Assembly (NCBI GenBank): GCA_025451275.1
Contig: JANWKR010000091.1
Span: 1-64,000 of the forward strand
DNA from: Steroidobacteraceae bacterium
Lineage (GTDB): Bacteria > Pseudomonadota > Gammaproteobacteria > Steroidobacterales > Steroidobacteraceae
Reading direction: 5' to 3'
DNA: 64,000 bases
Below, one piece after another: positions 63,098 through 64,000 of the stretch (position 1 is its first letter; each line of letters opens with the position of its first letter). The notes under the pieces are model-generated. The model was given only the letters and a program-made list of their open reading frames with translations, was not told the origin of the DNA and searched no databases. The position numbers and the translations under genes are program-made.

Positions 63098-64000
63098 CCG
63101 CCGGCACCGGGCAGCGCCCGGTCCTCGTAGCGCGCGGCCGCGATCCAGGCCGCGACCGCGCCGCGGTCGGCGGTGGAGTGCGCGCGCTCGGCCGCCTTCA
63201 CGTACAGCCGCACGTCGATCGGCTCGCGCTGCGTGCGAAAGTTCGCCGCGGCCGCCGCCAGCGCCGCCTGCGGATCATCCGCCACCTCGAGCAGGAACAG
63301 CGCCTGCTCCCGGACATGCGTCACATCGCCGTCGCGCCGCGCTTCGCGCATGCGCGCGGCGTACATCGCGGCCCAGCGGGCCGCAGCGCCATCGCCGCAG
63401 CGTTTGCCCGCGACGGCGAGGCGCAGCAGCAGCCCGTCCTGCGCTTCCTTGCCCGCGAGCAGGGTGAGGACGTCCTGAGCGCGGCCCCGCGCGAGGAGCA
63501 GATCCGCCAGCGCGGCGCTCACGTAGGGGTCATCGGGCGTCGCTGCGAGCGCGGCGCGCAGATCCGTCTCCGCGGTCGCGCCCTCCCCGAGCCGCTCGGC
63601 CATGTCGGCGAGCACGGTCAGCGTCCAGCTGCGAACTTCCGCGGGCAGGCGCGGGTCGGTGCTCGCCACCTGCCGGAGGCTCGCATAGCTTGCCGCAAGC
63701 GCGCCGCTGCGTCCGTCGACGCTGGCCAGGCACGTCAGGGCCACGAGCGCGTCGGCCGCGCGGGTCAGGCGCGCGCAGGCGCGCCGCGCGGCAGGGTAGT
63801 CGCCCCTGAGCTCCAGCAGGGCGGCCTGCGTCAGCCAGGCCTGGCCGTCCAGCGGCGCGAGCGCGAGCGCCCGGTCGAGGAGCGCCAGCGCGGCATCGAA
63901 CTGATGCAGGTATTGGAGCGCGGTCGCCTGCAGCAGCAACGCGCGCTCGGGCGGGTGCGCGCGGCTCAGCCAGGGCGCGAGCACCGGCTCGGCATAGGCA
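63094..64000 (-). CDS. TPR-repeat protein (N-terminus beyond the window)
   Basis: At least 301 residues, running out of the window at its 5' end; the last visible codons upstream read AYAEPVLAPWL. TPR-like pairs of helices recur (LQYLHQFDAALALLDRALAL, AWLTQAALLELRGDYPAA, VSAALADLLLARGRAQDVL). The C-terminus (YVKAAERAHSTADRGAVAAWIAAARYEDRALPGAGG) is not repeat-like. Its stop overlaps the HupE/UreJ-like start (ATGA), so the two are cotranslated. Confidence 0.8.
   Translation of the reverse strand, partial: AYAEPVLAPWLSRAHPPERALLLQATALQYLHQFDAALALLDRALALAPLDGQAWLTQAALLELRGDYPAARRACARLTRAADALVALTCLASVDGRSGALAASYASLRQVASTDPRLPAEVRSWTLTVLADMAERLGEGATAETDLRAALAATPDDPYVSAALADLLLARGRAQDVLTLLAGKEAQDGLLLRLAVAGKRCGDGAAARWAAMYAARMREARRDGDVTHVREQALFLLEVADDPQAALAAAAANFRTQREPIDVRLYVKAAERAHSTADRGAVAAWIAAARYEDRALPGAGG

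Overview
The window is GC-rich, densely packed chromosomal DNA from a gammaproteobacterium. Four things point there: an aa3 cytochrome oxidase assembly cluster (ctaC-D-G-E, surf1, ctaA, ctaB); a five-gene biotin operon bioB-F-H-C-D; the rph-rdgB-gmk-rpoZ-spoT-ridA-recG block next to yicC; and mrcA divergent from pilMNOPQ. A TonB receptor beside a TPR-sulfotransferase, a class D beta-lactamase and a GH92 mannosidase fit an environmental lineage of the Steroidobacter/Nevskia/Xanthomonadales type. That placement is inference; no rRNA gene is present to settle it.

Layout. 1-7.8 kb (minus strand): an AI-2E-type membrane protein, uvrD, trkA, trkH, an MFS transporter, a wrecked serine hydrolase gene and the start of another gene. 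7.9-14.4 kb: an MbnH-like di-heme protein, a TPR lipoprotein-like protein, a TonB receptor and a TPR-sulfotransferase, all minus. 14.4-18.4 kb: S9 peptidase (+), glyoxalase II (-), a small conserved protein and a pirin (+). 18.4-27.9 kb: heme O/A synthesis and cytochrome c oxidase genes, with a class D beta-lactamase coupled to ctaA. 27.9-32.5 kb: biotin synthesis operon. 32.7-36.6 kb: ubiA, GH92, HIT protein. 36.6-45.4 kb: recG, ridA, spoT, rpoZ, gmk, rdgB, rph and a PP2C phosphatase (minus), then yicC (+). 45.4-48.6 kb: an ORF6N-protein remnant, a cupin, a sugar O-methyltransferase and an FAD oxidoreductase. 48.7-52.6 kb: hemW, a DnaA-box-bearing spacer, rpmE, gltA and an unknown gene. 52.6-60.7 kb: mrcA (-), then a c-di-GMP riboswitch and pilMNOPQ (+). 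60.7-64 kb: anti-sigma factor, ECF sigma factor, EF-hand HupE/UreJ protein and a TPR protein (minus).

Most functions are housekeeping: potassium uptake, DNA repair, respiration, biotin and ubiquinone synthesis, the stringent response, type IV pili and cell wall. Genes within blocks are often coupled by 1-4 base stop/start overlaps.

The least ordinary points are: an in-frame TAG inside pilO; a c-di-GMP-I riboswitch about 330 bases ahead of pilM, with a second hairpin over the pilM Shine-Dalgarno; a DnaA-box cluster beside an AT-rich stretch in front of rpmE; gene remnants at 53-372 and 45441-45647; the class D beta-lactamase inside the oxidase assembly cluster; and the sigma/anti-sigma/HupE/TPR cluster at the right edge.
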